Source: Cryptomeria japonica (Eukaryota > Streptophyta > Pinopsida > Cupressales > Cupressaceae). Taken from it: a stretch of 64,000 nucleotides of DNA. The position numbers and the translations under genes are program-made. Below the pieces are notes generated by a model. It did not search any database and had not been told where the DNA came from. It saw only the letters and a list, made by a program, of their open reading frames with translations. The stretch lies in assembly GCF_030272615.1 (NCBI RefSeq), contig NC_081406.1, forward strand, positions 164,035,521 to 164,099,520, in the 5' to 3' direction. Shown here piece by piece: positions 46,487-59,235 of the stretch (position 1 is the first letter of the stretch; each line of letters begins with the position of its first letter).

Positions 46487-48110
46487 CGAGATATTATCAT
46501 GCTCAGAAAAAGGTGAGATTATGAGGCCTTGTCATGCGAGTCACCATGGCTTGAAATTTGTCAATATCTAGATCTTGAGGTACATTTGTTTCCAATAGTG
46601 CTTGTTCCAAGATGTCTTTATGTTTTGGTGAAAGTTTTAATAACTCAAGTATGGATATTTGAGCAGGAGTTTTGCGTAGTTGACTTACCAAATCATATTG
46701 AGTCTTGGGGATAGTGGTTGCTACTTATTTATGCCCTTTCAAGACATTTTTGAGCTCTAGTGGTTACATTGATCGATTCATGTTCGCATTTGTCCTTGAT
46801 TTTAATGACATTTACTTGATTGTCATCTGTCGATATATGATTGATGGTTTTATTATATATGTGATTGATGTGAGCTCCTCCTGTATCATTTGATGATGAA
46901 GCTCCATCTTTGTTGTAATTTTGAAGATGATTTTTAGAGCCGCCATGATCACCATTCATCTTGAGACCATCGACCGTTAAATCACCTCTATCAATCATGT
47001 CTTGAACAATGTTTATAAGCCTCATGCAATCATTTGTTTGATGTCCTTTGTTTCGATGAAAATCATAGAAGTGTGAGTGATTCCACCAAGGTGGTTTGAC
47101 CTGGGGTTCAAAGTTGTTTGTAGCTGGTAATGTGATAATCTTGTTCGCCAGGAGCTCTCTGAATGTTGATTCTAATGATTGCCCCAATGGTGTGTAAATG
47201 TGTTTATTTGGAAAGTTGTTGGTGTTACCCCTTGAATTCAGATTAGGTCCTCGATTTGTGTTTTCGTTTTGGGTATTGTTGGTATTGTTCACATTTGAAG
47301 ATTCTAGATTGGTATTCGGTGCATAAGTGTTAGTGCCTTGGTTAGCACCCTTTTGATTCTTGGTAGCCTAAGGATTACCTGATAAAGCCAATACTGGTTG
47401 TTTGGACTTTACATCATTAGCGTCATTTACTCCTTCATTTCCAGTATTTTTGTTTCTGGTCCATGAACCTGGATTTGTCTAAGTTGTTGTTGTTGTTCTG
47501 GTTATTGAAATCAAAGTTGGATGAATTAGTTCCTTCTTTAAATAACTTCAATGTTCCTTTCTTGATACATGCCTCCTCCACTTGGATTCCATTTTCGATC
47601 AATTTGGAAAAAGATGGTATGCATTGGAGCTTGAGTATGTAACTCATCTCACTATTCAAATTGTCGATGAAAATTTCCATCTTTTCTTTTTCGGGCACAT
47701 CTCGAGGATATCTCGAAACCATTCGTCTCCAACGTTGAAGAAACACCATGAATATTTCATTTTTTTTTTGTTTAGCATTGCAAATATCTAGCATGGTGAT
47801 TGCATGTTGAATATTGTGGAGTATTGAGTGATAAATTTGTTGACTAAAAGGATCTGACAGGAGGTGTGAGTTTGGATAACCACTCTATTGTTTGCCCTCC
47901 CAAGCTTCTTGGGAATAACCTCATCAAATAGGTGTCATAATGGGAAAATTCAAGGCTCATGGTACAAAACTCCCGAACATGATCACGAGGATCACTCTTA
48001 CCATCATATTTGTCAAATTTGGGAATTTCTGAATTCAGGGGAAAAGGTATCATGTTTAACCTTTTGTCAAAAGGGTAAGGGCAAATTTTGTTTAAGGAAT
48101 ACTGTATAGT
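46487..48110 (-). pseudogene. gag of the outer element
   Basis: Minus strand: IPKFDKYDGKSDPRDHVREF, YLMRLFPRSLGGQTIEWLSK (about 47930), FMVFLQRWRRMVSRYPRD (47760), then an Asn-rich linker (NFDFNNQNNNNNLDKS). TPLGQSLESTFRELLANKII, the finger HFYDFHRNKGHQTNDC (47070) and INIVQDMIDRGDLTVDG follow, and ISILELLKLSPKHKDILEQA links to protease. It parallels the inner gag block for block. Multiple stops and frame changes; no start codon is certain because the N-terminal region upstream of 48.1 kb is too decayed. Confidence 0.75.
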
Positions 48111-51100
48111 TGTCCCCTATTTCATGTCCTACATTTGTCTCTGCATCATTTGTATTTGTTGTGTGAGAGCAACCAAGGGTGCATTTGTTTGCCGAGGGAA
48201 GAGTTCTTCCCTTTCGTTATCCCTAGTTTGGGTATGTGTGTGTTCTGGTATGTTTGGCTTGGGTATGTTTTGTTCAGGGTCACATGCTTCTTCTTCTCTT
48301 TGTTGTTCTTAATAAGTATAATTTCAAGACCTTGTTCTAAAGATGTCAGTATCGAAGTCTTTAGGGATCCTAACTCCTTTGCTTGTTAGCATGAACAAGT
48401 ATTTTTCTTTGTCGGCCTCTATGAGTTTTTCCACAAGTTTTTGAAATGAAGCACTTTCTTGACACTCCTAGAGGAGCTCCTCAGAAATCTTTGTGTCTTA
48501 TAGATTTGGATACTCGAAAGGATTTGATAGTCTCCGATCCATACTGGACTCTGGTTGTGGTTCGCTTTGCTTGTTTCGTTGAGAGCGAGCACGACAAGGG
48601 GCATCTAGTAGAAAATTTTTGTGACAAAGGGGATGAATTCTTCTTCTCCGTGTTGTTCAAGAGTTGGTGGTTCAAATCGAGGTATGTTATAAGTGATGCA
48701 AACTTCTGGGAAGAAACCTAGATTGATCTTTCCTCCACAATTTAATCATTGGTTGAATGCTGATTTTGGGCAAAAAACTCTACTTCTCAATGGCTCTTTG
48801 TAAAATTCGTTTGACTTGTCTTGAAGATATAAGTGCATATGACAAAGAAATGTGCGATGAGATTTGAAGAGGTTGCGATTGATGTAGAGAAATTTATTCC
48901 GTTTAGCAAGTTTCTGGGAACTAGGTTGTCGTTTCTTCAACTTAGTGTTGGGATGAAGACTTTTTCTTCTCAAAATATGAGGAGTGGTCATATATAGGTG
49001 ATCAATGGTTTCCTTTGATTTGTCTGGATTATGATACTTTGTTTGAAAACTTAAGTCTACTTTTATCAAATGAGGGTTTAGATGCCCCCTCACAACAAAG
49101 TGCATCAAATGATATGGAATAAGAGCCTTCTCGATATGGAAACTCGATTTGACAACTTAGATTTAAACCAGGTATGTTTTGATGATGAAATCCGTTTAAT
49201 TGGCGGACCTTTTGATCAGTGTGATGATGTTACCAGATTTTGATAGGAGAAATTGTTATCTTTAGCTAGTTTTGGATTTTTGACAACTTTTGTTCTAAGA
49301 ATGACTTGTTTGATTGTTTGGAATAGTTTCTGATGTTCTGATTCAAGTTTTTCCTGATGAGGTCGACTGAAGATCCAAAAGGGTATTCGAAACTGATGTT
49401 AAAATTTTTCAAGAATGTTCAATTTTGCTCTTTGTTTTTCATAGTTTTACCTATGCACTAAAGCATAGACTAGATGCTCTAAAGTTTGACTCAGACGTGT
49501 TGTTTAAAACCATCAATGCGCTAAGTTTCATGTGTTACACGTTAATCTGTCCTGAGTATGCACTAAGTTTTAGACTCAAAGCGCTACAATTTGCCCCCAA
49601 TGCGCTAAGTTTTAGACTCAAAGCTCTACAATTTGCCCCCAATGCGCTAAGTTTTAGACTCAAAGCGCTACAATTTGCCCACAATGTGCTAGGCTGATGC
49701 TCCAACGCGCTAATATATCCTTAAGAAGTGCTAATGTTTAGTTGTCAAATGTTCAGACTATTATGCACTCTTTTTGAGAATGAATGCACTAAGTTTCAAC
49801 TTCTATGCGTTAAAGTTTGCTCGAGATGCACTAGGATGTTATTCCTACACGCTAAACTGCCCTGTTTTGTTTTGCTTGTGGGTTTTTCTGAAAATTTTAA
49901 CACTTTATTAACTTTGATAGATGATTTTCTGAAGTATAATGCAAACACAACACGAAAAAGACAACCATTTTTTCTTATTCTAAACAAAGAGTATGTTCTG
50001 CGAGGATGTGTTCAAATCCCCAATGTTTTCACAGGTTTGGATACAAATAATACAATTCAGGCAAACTCTTTATTCAAGGGTCATCAACAATATTATAGCC
50101 CACTAGTCTCGATACTCTGTCAACTCAAACAGTCGTGTCACCCCTAGGGGGCACCCATTTTTTGCCTTTTGCCAGAAATTAACCCAAAGTGAATTGCTTC
50201 ACAATTGAGTAGCTATCTTGGGAGATATATGGTGAGTAATCTTGGGGGCGGATTTTTCCCCACCCTTGCACTATGATATTGAAGATGTATGGATACTGAC
50301 TCAACTCAAGGTTTCTATTTCTAAGGTTCGTAATCAAGCTTCATGTTCAGCCGTCAGTGATAAACTCCCTTGGGAGGCTTCCCAACATTTAGAACAAAGA
50401 CTTTACATATTGTAAAGATACTCGAGGAAGGCTAATCACTGCGTGAAATTGTTAAAGGGACTTTCATCACCCTCCACTTTTGATTATAGTGGGTTGGAAC
50501 ACTTGGCGATAAAGTCATTTCCCACTTAGGTCATTCCCCTCTCACCGACCATTTAAATGGTGCTTTACGAGCAACTCAGGAGGGAAGGCCTGCTAAAGGA
50601 CTTAAAATGCTCTGAAATACTGAAAGCATACGAGTGGTTTGGCCTTTTGGTCACCCAGTTAAGGGGAGAGCATATACCTTCCACTTTCGAGACAAGGCAC
50701 AAAATGATTCATTTTAATCCCACAATTCAGCTATTTGCTAATTCTAGTGGGAGATGTTGCTCCAAAAAGGCATGGTGTTCTTTTTAACTCCCAAATCAAT
50801 AATTTTTTAAGCTAAGTAATGAAATCCGGGTCAACAAAGCAAATTTTCAAGATGGTCAACAAAATGAATTCAATAGGGGAAAGATTTCCCTATTTTGCTT
50901 TATCTAGAATTTGAAAATGAGGTTCCTTAACTTTATACAAGAAATGAAATGGATCCTTTTAAACACCAAAGGATGGTGAGGTTCATTTTTAAACTTTGCA
51001 CAAATAAAAGTTGTTTTGTTCTTTTTAAAACCCCAAAACAATGTGTTTTCTCTTCCTATGGAAGCAAAGTAGGTTTTGTTTGTTGTTCTTTTTAAGTACT

Positions 51101-51664
51101 TCAAAAGAGAATGAGTTCAATTTTACTAATGAGGAAATGAAGAAATTTTTTAAATAACCAAGTTAGAAATAGAAAAATTTAATCACAAACCTAACTTAGT
51201 AAAAGGAAAATCTACCGATCCTGCAAATAAACGTTAGTTACCTACAAATAAAAACCAGTTAGAAAACAAAAATTTTAAGGTGGACTTCTACAAGTTTTTT
51301 TTTTTTTGTCTTTGTTACAATTATGTTTTTCTTTTTGTATCTATCATGCGCTAATCTACAAACCAAAAGCACTACAGACTGGAACTTATGCGCTAGCAAA
51401 GAGTTCAGATGCGCTACATTGTTGTCTAAATGTGCTACAGTGGTGTTTTAAAGCGTCAAGACCTACAGGAAATAGCAGAAATGATATGCACTAAAGTTAA
51501 GTCTGGATGTGCTACAGAATGGTATCAACGCGCTAAACAGTCAGCCAGATGGGCCAAAGTAAAGACCGGATAAGCTACAGAATGGTATCCACGTGCTGAT
51601 TCAAGTTTTTCGCGTACCTGCAAAGTTAGTCCTACATCAAAAACGATTTGATAAATGGGGTTGA
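48111..51664 (-). other. Leader and decayed Gag N-terminus of the outer element
   Basis: 48.1-49.2 kb has minus-strand coding-like remnants without a recognisable domain. 49.4-51.6 kb is non-coding leader. It contains a 42-bp tandem repeat (49557-49692) and scattered ATGCGCTA words at 49.5-49.9 and 51.3-51.6 kb. 50140-50780 holds GC-richer unique-looking sequence without a gene. Confidence 0.45.
49557..49692. repeat. 42-bp tandem repeat, three units
   Basis: Units start near 49563, 49605 and 49647, each with CTAAGTTTTAGACTCAAAGC then GCTACAATTTGCCC. The period is a multiple of three, so a 14-residue repeat appears open on the plus strand, but there is no gene context. Confidence 0.75.
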
Positions 51665-51682
51665 GGCTCACGGTGGGCGCCA
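51665..51682 (-). promoter_or_regulatory. Primer-binding site of the outer element
   Basis: Minus strand TGGCGCCCACCGTGAGCC, four bases after the LTR end CATACA. It is close to the TGGCGCCCACCGTGGGG form common in Tat-clade elements. Confidence 0.8.
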
Positions 51683-51686
51683 GAAA

Positions 51687-53119
51687 TGTATGCGGGAAAA
51701 GTGGCTCGATGAAACGAATATTACGAATTCAGGACTAGTCCACACACTAATGGGACTCTTGGTGCAAGTTATGGAGGTATATGGAACAACTCAACTTCCC
51801 AAGGGATGTTCCATTGTTCTCTATCTCACAAGACCCCTTAAGCCAATGTCTTTGCTCTCAGATCACTGAGCAAAGTGACTTAGGGATGGCAATCATGAGA
51901 ATGAGGGATGTTTTGATCAATCTAACATGAATGCAATCCTAATGTGCATGAGATTAACAAAAGATGAACTATACTAGCATGAATATGATGACAAGAAGAA
52001 AGGATTAGTAACAAAACTATCCTAGCATGCTATACTAGTTTGAGATGATTATTATGTGATAATACAAATGCCTATTTTAAGATGCTATGAAGATTATCAA
52101 AGAGAGGCTAAATGCTTGATTACAATGATTTAGATTAGATTCTTAGTAAAATGTCTATAAGTTTGATGCTAAAGACTTGGATGATAAATGGAGGAAAGAG
52201 AGCTCTATTTATAGGAAAAATAGGGCAATGAAGGGTCAAGATTGGATGATGCTATCAAGGGTCAGGATTGAAAGTTATCAATCCATGTTTACAATTCTCA
52301 CTAATGAAATGGTGACAATTGTCAACAAAAGACTGCTTGAGAGGAGATGCAAGAAGCATTAAATGTTTGAGAAGGCCTCATGGTTACCTTAGAAGGTAAG
52401 GGTTAAGGTTAGATTAAGAAAACCCATTGGATAAAGCTTTTACCCAAAGGATAAACTCTTGTGCAAGGGTTAAAGGAATAACCATGGTCAAAGCAATGAA
52501 TGCTTGATGAGATCCTAGGGTTAGATGAGGGTTGAGTTAGGAAAAAAGTCTCCAACCATGTAAGAAGGTTGAGTTAACCATTAATGGTTATGTAAGAGAC
52601 TTAAATGGTTAAGTTGTTGAGGACATAAAGCCTTTAATGGTTATTGAAGACTTTTAAGGGTTTGAGAAGTGACTTCCCTTTGCTTAGGATTGTGACAATA
52701 TTTAGTAGATGGGTTAGGCTAAATTAGAAGGGATTAGAAAAATTTAGAAGGGGCTTCGAGAGGCAAGTAGGAGATGTAGGAAAATGCAAGTGGATGGAGG
52801 CTAATTTTAATTAAAATAAATTACTTTATTTCAACAAAATAGATGCAAGTGGAGGATTTAAATAAATTAGATTTATTTATTTGAAGTGAACAATTTAATT
52901 AAAAAGAGTAGAAGGGGGATTTAATTAAATAAAATGATTTATTCAATTAAATGATATGAAGGCCCTAGGTGAATTTAATTAAATAAATTGAAGAACTTAT
53001 TTAATCAAATAGATGAATGTGAATAATTTAATTAAACAAAATTTAATTAAATAGAGGAATGAGAATAAAATGAACATAAAATATTCATTTAGTAAAGTGG
53101 TCATTTTTATACGTCTACA
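51687..53119 (-). repeat. 5' LTR of the outer element
   Basis: 1,433 bp, about 3% different from 23160-24592 by eye. Right flank GTTTG at 53120-53124. Confidence 0.9.
52206..52213 (-). promoter_or_regulatory. TATA box in the outer 5' LTR
   Basis: Minus strand TATAAATA within CCTATAAATAGAGCTC, about 910 bp into the LTR and conserved in the 3' LTR. Confidence 0.6.
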
Positions 53120-53231
53120 GTTTGTACAAGCACATTGGTTATGTGATTGTTTGTGCCTTCCATGTTTGTAAGAACATGGGCTCAAACGAACTAAGGGGGG
53201 TTCGTTTGAACCCCCTTCGCTCGATAGGGGC

Positions 53232-54210
53232 AAGTTGTTGGCATGTGGAGTTAACCCTCTCTTAGTCAAACCTTGAACAACTTTTTTTAATGCTCTGATT
53301 GAACCACTTAATGTGTGTTCAATATGGGTTCACCTCCCCAACCTTCCCCTCCATTTCTCGAAGCATTCTTGTTATGAGGCCATTGGTAACTCTATCAATC
53401 AATTCTTGATGATTGATGATTTCACGTCCACCATGGGTCATTCTACTTTTGCTCGCATTTTAATCAAAATTGACATCTCTATGCTTCTCCCCAGGGATGT
53501 GGTACTTATGGTTGGGGATATGTCGCGGACTCTATCAGTGGATTATGAGGGCCTTCCCTTTCATTGTTGGAGATGCCTCTCAACGACTCACTTAGCTTCG
53601 GATTGTTCTCTCTCACGCCATAAAAGTGTTTCTACTTGGTGGAAAGATGCTACTGCTGATCATTTGACCATCAAGGCTTTTGATTCTGATTTTGATGACT
53701 CCTCATAGGCGGATGATGACCCCTCTCAGGATGAGGTTGTGTCTCTTACTATTGAGGACCTTGCTAGCCCTCTAGCTGCTACTGGTGTGGTGTCCTTTGG
53801 CCCTGAGACTTTTACACTTGTTGCTTCTGTTATGCAACAACGATTTTCTCTTGGTGAGTCTAATCTTGATGTTGTTTTGCAGCAACAGTCTACTCTTGTT
53901 GTGGACATAAAATTTGTGAAGACCTCCTTGTTGGATCCTTCTTATGATAGTCCTAATAATAGTATTGCGTGGATTATTGTTTGTCATAGACAGAAAGGTA
54001 AGTCTCCCCCTCCCCCCAAAAAAAATAAAAGAAAAACTTCTCTATGTCAGATTTTGGATGTTTTCCCCCACTCTTGAGTCAGGTCCTTTTGGGTTGTTAT
54101 TGGTTCGTCAGGCCTCTAACAATGGTCTTTTGACTTGTTGTTGAAGCCACGTCTGACCTGAGTTTGTTAAGGGTCAACACCCTTGTTTTTCTTCTTATCA
54201 TAATAAAAAT
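53232..54210 (+). pseudogene. DUF4283/CCHC protein (LINE ORF1-like), copy 1
   Basis: IWVHLPNLPLHFSKHSCYEA, STFARILIKIDISMLLPRDV and DYEGLPFHC are the C-terminal half of a DUF4283 domain. It is followed by an intact CCHC knuckle, CWRCLSTTHLASDC, then a Trp-containing TWWKDATADHLTIKAFDSDF and an acidic Ser-rich tail. DUF4283-CCHC proteins are the ORF1-type nucleic-acid-binding proteins of plant LINEs and related elements. A stop (TAG, 53706) and a frame change follow; the N-terminal half is lost, the left flank being only about 100 bp from the outer LTR. It ends near GGGTCAACACCCTTG and AATAAAAA (54168-54210). No endonuclease or RT is found. Confidence 0.7.
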
Positions 54211-54591
54211 CATAGTTATTGTTTAACTATATTTTATATTTTATGATTTCTTTAAGTAAATTGAATTGACTAGCTTTGTTAAAGTGGACATTGATGTTTG
54301 GTATTTATTCAATAATGGTTTGGTATGCTACTTAGAAATTTTCTTTTATAAATTGTGTCATGTTCATTTGTTTCTTTTTTTGTTAATGCTAGTAGTTACC
54401 ATTAATTTGATCTATTCCATTGAATCTTTGTTTAGGGTGAACACATATTTTCTTTAGTTAGTAGGAAGTTAACTTTATCATTCATGTTGATAGTTTACCT
54501 TCTTTTAAATCTATTTTATGTTGTATGACTTGATTGTTAACAATCACAAGTACAAGCACAAGCATTTAAAAAAGTAAAAAATGAGTCATTG
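54211..54591. other. AT-rich spacer between the two DUF4283 copies
   Basis: No coding signal. It may be the 5' untranslated part of copy 2. Confidence 0.4.
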
Positions 54592-56320
54592 AGATGTCTA
54601 CTCTACCGCCTATGATTCCCACTTAGCAAAATTTGAGCAAAGCTTTTGCTTCGGCCTTTGTTCCTATTGCGTCCTTCATTTCTACTATGCTAGTGGATTG
54701 TGTTCCACCCCCTACACCTCAACTTGCTGATGTAGGAGTTGCTCACAAGGATGGTGCCCAACTTTTGTGTGCCCCTTCGCCTATGGGTGTTGGTGTTGTG
54801 GCTACTTCACCCAGTGACATTATTGTTGCCTCTGCTAATGATGGTGGTCCTGTTAGGGTTAGTGCAGGTGCTAAAGTACCTCCTAAAGCTCTTTCTAATA
54901 TTGGTGCATGAATATTTTCCCGTGTTGTCAAATCTACTGATACTCATCCTCCCAAGGGGAAATCTCACCCTCTTCCTTGTGCCAAGACCTCCCCTGTTGT
55001 GGTTTGTGGTTAGGATGTGGTGGAGAATGTTGCCTTCTACTAACATTGTGGATTGGTGTGCAAATTTGTTGGGCTTTGGCCTTCACTTCTAAATCTACAT
55101 CATTGGGTGAGTGATTCTTGGAAACTTTTAGTCGGTGGTAGCATTGAGCTTTTCCCTTGTGATAGAGGTTTTTCTATTTCTTCCTTTGCTTTTTCTAATT
55201 CTCATGACTAGGTGCTGAGCAAGTTGTGTTTGGGGAGTAAACTCCCTCTCTATCAAACCCTCGACAACTTCTTTTAACCCTCTTACAGAACCACTCAATG
55301 TGCATCCAGTGTGGGTTCGCCTTCCCAATCTTCCTCTTCATTTTTGGGAACATTCTTATTATGAGGCTAATGGCAACTCTATCAACCGCTTCTTGAAGGT
55401 GGATGATTCCATGTCCTTTATGAGTCATTCTACTTTTGCTCGCATTTTAATCAACTTTGACATATTTATGCCTCTCCTTGGGGATGTGGTTCTTATGGTT
55501 GGAGATAGTCCATGGACTCAATCGTTGAATTATGAGGGCCTCCCCTTTCACTATCATAAATGCTTCTCATCTAGTCACTTAGCTTTGGATTGTTCTCTCT
55601 CACACCATAAAGGTGTTGCTACTTGGTGGAAAGATGGTAGTGTTGATCACTTGACTATCGAGGCTCCTAATTTTGATGACTCTTCAAATGTTGATGATGA
55701 CTCTGCCTAGCATGAGGTTATGCCTCTTACTACTGTTGTGGCCTCTGTTGGCCCACTGGATACTACTGGTGTGGCCTCCTCAAGCCTTGAGGTTTTTGCC
55801 ACTAGATACTACTAGTGTGGCCTCCTCAAGCCTTGAGGTTTTTACTCCTATTTCTCCTTTTTTTGTAGCAACAATCTACTCCTGGTGAGCCTACTCCAAG
55901 TGCTATTTTGCAACAACAGTCTTCTCCAAGTGCAGACAGTCACTTTGAGGAGGTTTCTTTGCTTTATCCTACTTGTAATGATGTTCCTAATAATAGTATT
56001 ACCCAGACCGTTGTATGTCATAGGTGAAAAGGTAAGTCTTACCCCTCCCAAACTCATTCGTGTCAAGTTGGAGGTGATTCTCCCCACTCTTGATTTGGGT
56101 TCATAGCTTTCTGTTATTGTGTTGTTGTTGGTTTGGTGGGCATTATGATAGTGGTCCTCTGACCTACTGTTTATGGCCTATTCGACTTGAGTTTGTATAG
56201 GGTCGCCACCCTTGTTTTGCTACCATTCCTTTATGCCACCTACAAGATGTTTGTATATAGAGTCAACACCCTTGTTTTTCTACTTTTATTAATAAAAGAT
56301 AATCAAACATTTGCATTCAA
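54592..56320 (+). pseudogene. DUF4283/CCHC protein (LINE ORF1-like), copy 2
   Basis: An ATG at 54592 (MSTLPPMIPT) opens a low-complexity Ala/Pro/Val N-terminus. CKFVGLWPSLLNLHHWVSDS (55057) and LVGGSIELFPCDRGFSISSF are the N-terminal half of DUF4283. After frameshifts near 55200-55260 come VWVRLPNLPLHFWEHSYYEA, HSTFARILINFDIFMPL and NYEGLPFHYHKCFSSSHLAL. The knuckle is YHKCFSSSHLALDC, with its first Cys replaced by Tyr. TWWKDGSVDHLTIEAPNFDD follows. It ends in two tandem GGGTCG/AACACCCTTG tails (56199 and 56260) and AATAAAAGA. It is longer and better preserved at the N-terminus than copy 1; no RT follows. Confidence 0.7.
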
Positions 56321-59235
56321 GGAAAAAACATAGTTAATTACATATTTACACTTCATGTAAAATTCTATTGAAATCATGTACAATGTACATACTTATAATC
56401 TTAAGGAGCTTCCTATAATGATTTGACAAAAGTTTTACCATACGTGTTGCTCTATTTTGTGGTCTTAAAAATGATAAATTAAAATGCTAAAATAATTAAC
56501 CAACCCAAAGGTCACCCACAATTTGGACACCAACATTACTCACTAGCCAACATAGTTGCACTTTATTGTTTAATTGATTACCGTGCACATCTCAATATAT
56601 TGTGCTCCTGGTATATGCAAAAACATTGTACACAAAGTTTTGATAACAAATTCAATCCTCTTTATTATTTAGTGTGACCAAGTTATTCACTACATACAAT
56701 TGCATCAAATGATGTATTTTCATCATAACTAAAAACAATGTTCCTTTGTTACCTTTCATATGAAGTTGACTCATTCCAAACTATTTGCTTGCTTATAGAA
56801 AGCTATCTAAGGTGAAAATTGTCTTGAATGTTGTTCACATTACATATCACATTTAACATTATATTGTCACGGGTTATTTAACAATACATGGGTACATCTA
56901 TATGAAGAAAATTAAAAAGGACGGTACCTACATATAGTGATATGTCCATGGGAGTTAATTGGTCAATGCCACCAATCCTTTTCCCTTTTAACAAAATGCA
57001 CATTTCTTGTAATTAACTTTGGCCCTAGAAAACTTTTTTTATCAATGAAAATGTATTGAACATGATTCAATTATTTCTACAAGGTAGCCAATCTTTACAT
57101 CTTATTTGTAGTAGGTTTTCGCAAATTTTTCCAACAAAAGGATTTTACCAAATTTTAATTGAAATGCCCACTTCAAGCGCTTTATGATATTTGAGAATAA
57201 CTTTAGCCCTAGATAACTCATTTTATCAATATGAATATATTGAACATGATTTATTTATTTCTCCAAGGTAGTGAATGGTACATCTCAAATGCTAGATATT
57301 TCTAGTAGGTATTCTTAAATATGCATGAATGTTACTATCATGTGTATTAATGTGATGAAACTCTAGTAGGTCCAAAGGGAAAAAAAGGGATATTACCAAC
57401 AATTAGCCTAGTATTCATTGCATGTTTGACATTGTTAATAAAGTATAATTTATCATTTCCATGTTTCCTTTTGATGATCATCTTAAGTGTTCCTTGATTA
57501 CTATGACATTCACAATGTGCTAAATCAAAAAAATTGTGTTGCTTTTCATACAAGCTATATGGAGATGTAGGTGTACTTGGAATTCATTTCATATCAGAGA
57601 CAACAAATGAATATGTTTCATAAATTGTGGTAATCTTTCTACACACATGGTAATATATATTGTTTCTTTTTATGAAATCATCCTAGGTAAAGCTATCACT
57701 AAAATTTTAATATTGTTGTCATTAACGTCATCATAAATGGAATCAAAATCAAGGAATTCAAACCAATCCAAATGCTCGACTTACATAATTGAACTAGGCA
57801 TTGTATACATACCCAAATGTCAGACTTAATGAATTAAAATTGAGTCTTATTTCTACACAAAAAACCATGAATTATTGTAGGTTAAAGGAACAATCCAAAG
57901 AAATTAAAGCATTACATAACACTTCATTTAAGGTTAATGGAACAAAGCAAAGAAAAATATAGAGCATTACATAGTTGTAATAGAGCAAATTATTATGTGC
58001 CTTAACAAGCTCATTAGAATCATTAATACCTTTGGATCAAACAAGGTGGTAAGCTAGTTTGCTATTTAAGCCACCTATCCTTTGTATAGGTCAAAATGTG
58101 GATTGTTTCTAAACTACCCCTCTAGCCACATCTTTGCTTGACATTTGTAGTTTTGAGTACAATATTAAAATTTCCATGGAGTAGCTAGGACTAAAACCTA
58201 AAACCTCGCAAAGGTTGTTGTGTTGCACTATGAGCCACTAGTTGTTTGTGGACTATTTCAATCAATATTATGGGGTAGATCATATAGTCTAGTTGTGGCA
58301 TGGACACAAGTTTTTTAGTGCATTAAGGTTGAAAAGAAAATATCCAAAATATTACTGTAAAAAAAAAAATCCCTTTTTGTTTAGGTTGGCCTATTTGTTG
58401 GAGTAAGTCTATATGTGGTGACAAGTTGCATTGCACAAAACAATTGTATATAAATATGACAATTTTAGGGGATGATAGGGGATGACAAATGGGACAATAA
58501 TTCAAAAAATAGGGAAATTAAAAAAATATAAGAAAAATTCAAATATTCATATGATAACATTGATAAGGCATTCATCATATACATTACAGATCCTTACTAC
58601 ATAACATTTACAACAAAATGCTCGAAAGTTGCAAGTTCAAACTACAAGATGACGAAAATATAGAAAAATATGCCGCTACCCTTAGAGCTTGCAAATATTT
58701 GTGCAATCAATGAGCCTATCTCCCTTGTATTAGTATTGTAGAGGTTGACACAAGGCACAAGTAGTTATTGACTTGGAATTGAGATTGAAAAGGAAGTTGC
58801 CTCAATAAGAATGAAACTTTAGCCTTATATATTGTAAATCTACAATTTTGTGATTGCAAATACAACTAAAATTGTCCTTTTCAGTAATAGAAAACTACCA
58901 TCTTGGGACTAAAACACCACCTTGAGAGGATTTTAATTCTTAGGTTTTATTTTGCATAATTTTATCTTGAAAACCCTGCTATTTTGCCAACCAAAATGGC
59001 TAAAAATTGCTTTCAAATCTAACAAAGTGAACCCTAACAACATGTGACTTATCATACACCATAAAGGAGCTCTCAAAATCTATTGTTTTGTAGAACAAAA
59101 TCTCTCATTTAGGGTTGAGACTGATGGGGGGCCACAAAAGAACAATAAAATATTTTTTAATTCATTTTGGAACTTTAACAAAAATGACAATAACTAGAAG
59201 GGGCAATGTCTACCCAGCCCCTACATTGCACCAAC

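Larger units (their letters stand above)
23160..53119 (-). mobile_element. Outer Tat-like Ty3/gypsy retrotransposon with antisense PMD gene
   Basis: Identical-length direct repeats of 1,433 bp (23160-24592 and 51687-53119, about 3% apart) bound the element. On the minus strand the order is 5' LTR, primer site TGGCGCCCACCGTGAGCC, a leader of about 3.5 kb, gag, protease, spacer, RT, RNase H, second RNase H, integrase, polypurine tract, 3' LTR. This Gag-PR-RT-RH-INT order is Ty3/gypsy. The primer-site style, two RNase H regions and an extra antisense gene between pol and 3' LTR fit the Tat clade (family knowledge). An 11.6 kb element (29733-41295) is inserted in the integrase tail; without it the element is about 18.4 kb. 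Flanks GTTCA (left) and GTTTG (right) match 3 of 5. All genes carry stops, so it is inactive. Confidence 0.85.

Noticed and set aside
49425-49697. 90-codon frame with 14-residue repeats in the outer leader
   Set aside because: The 42-bp repeat is a multiple of three, which keeps a frame open; it is opposite to the element's coding strand and has no homology.
57347-57553. 68-codon minus-strand frame with Cys/His content
   Set aside because: No flanking coding continuity, splice borders or recognisable motif.
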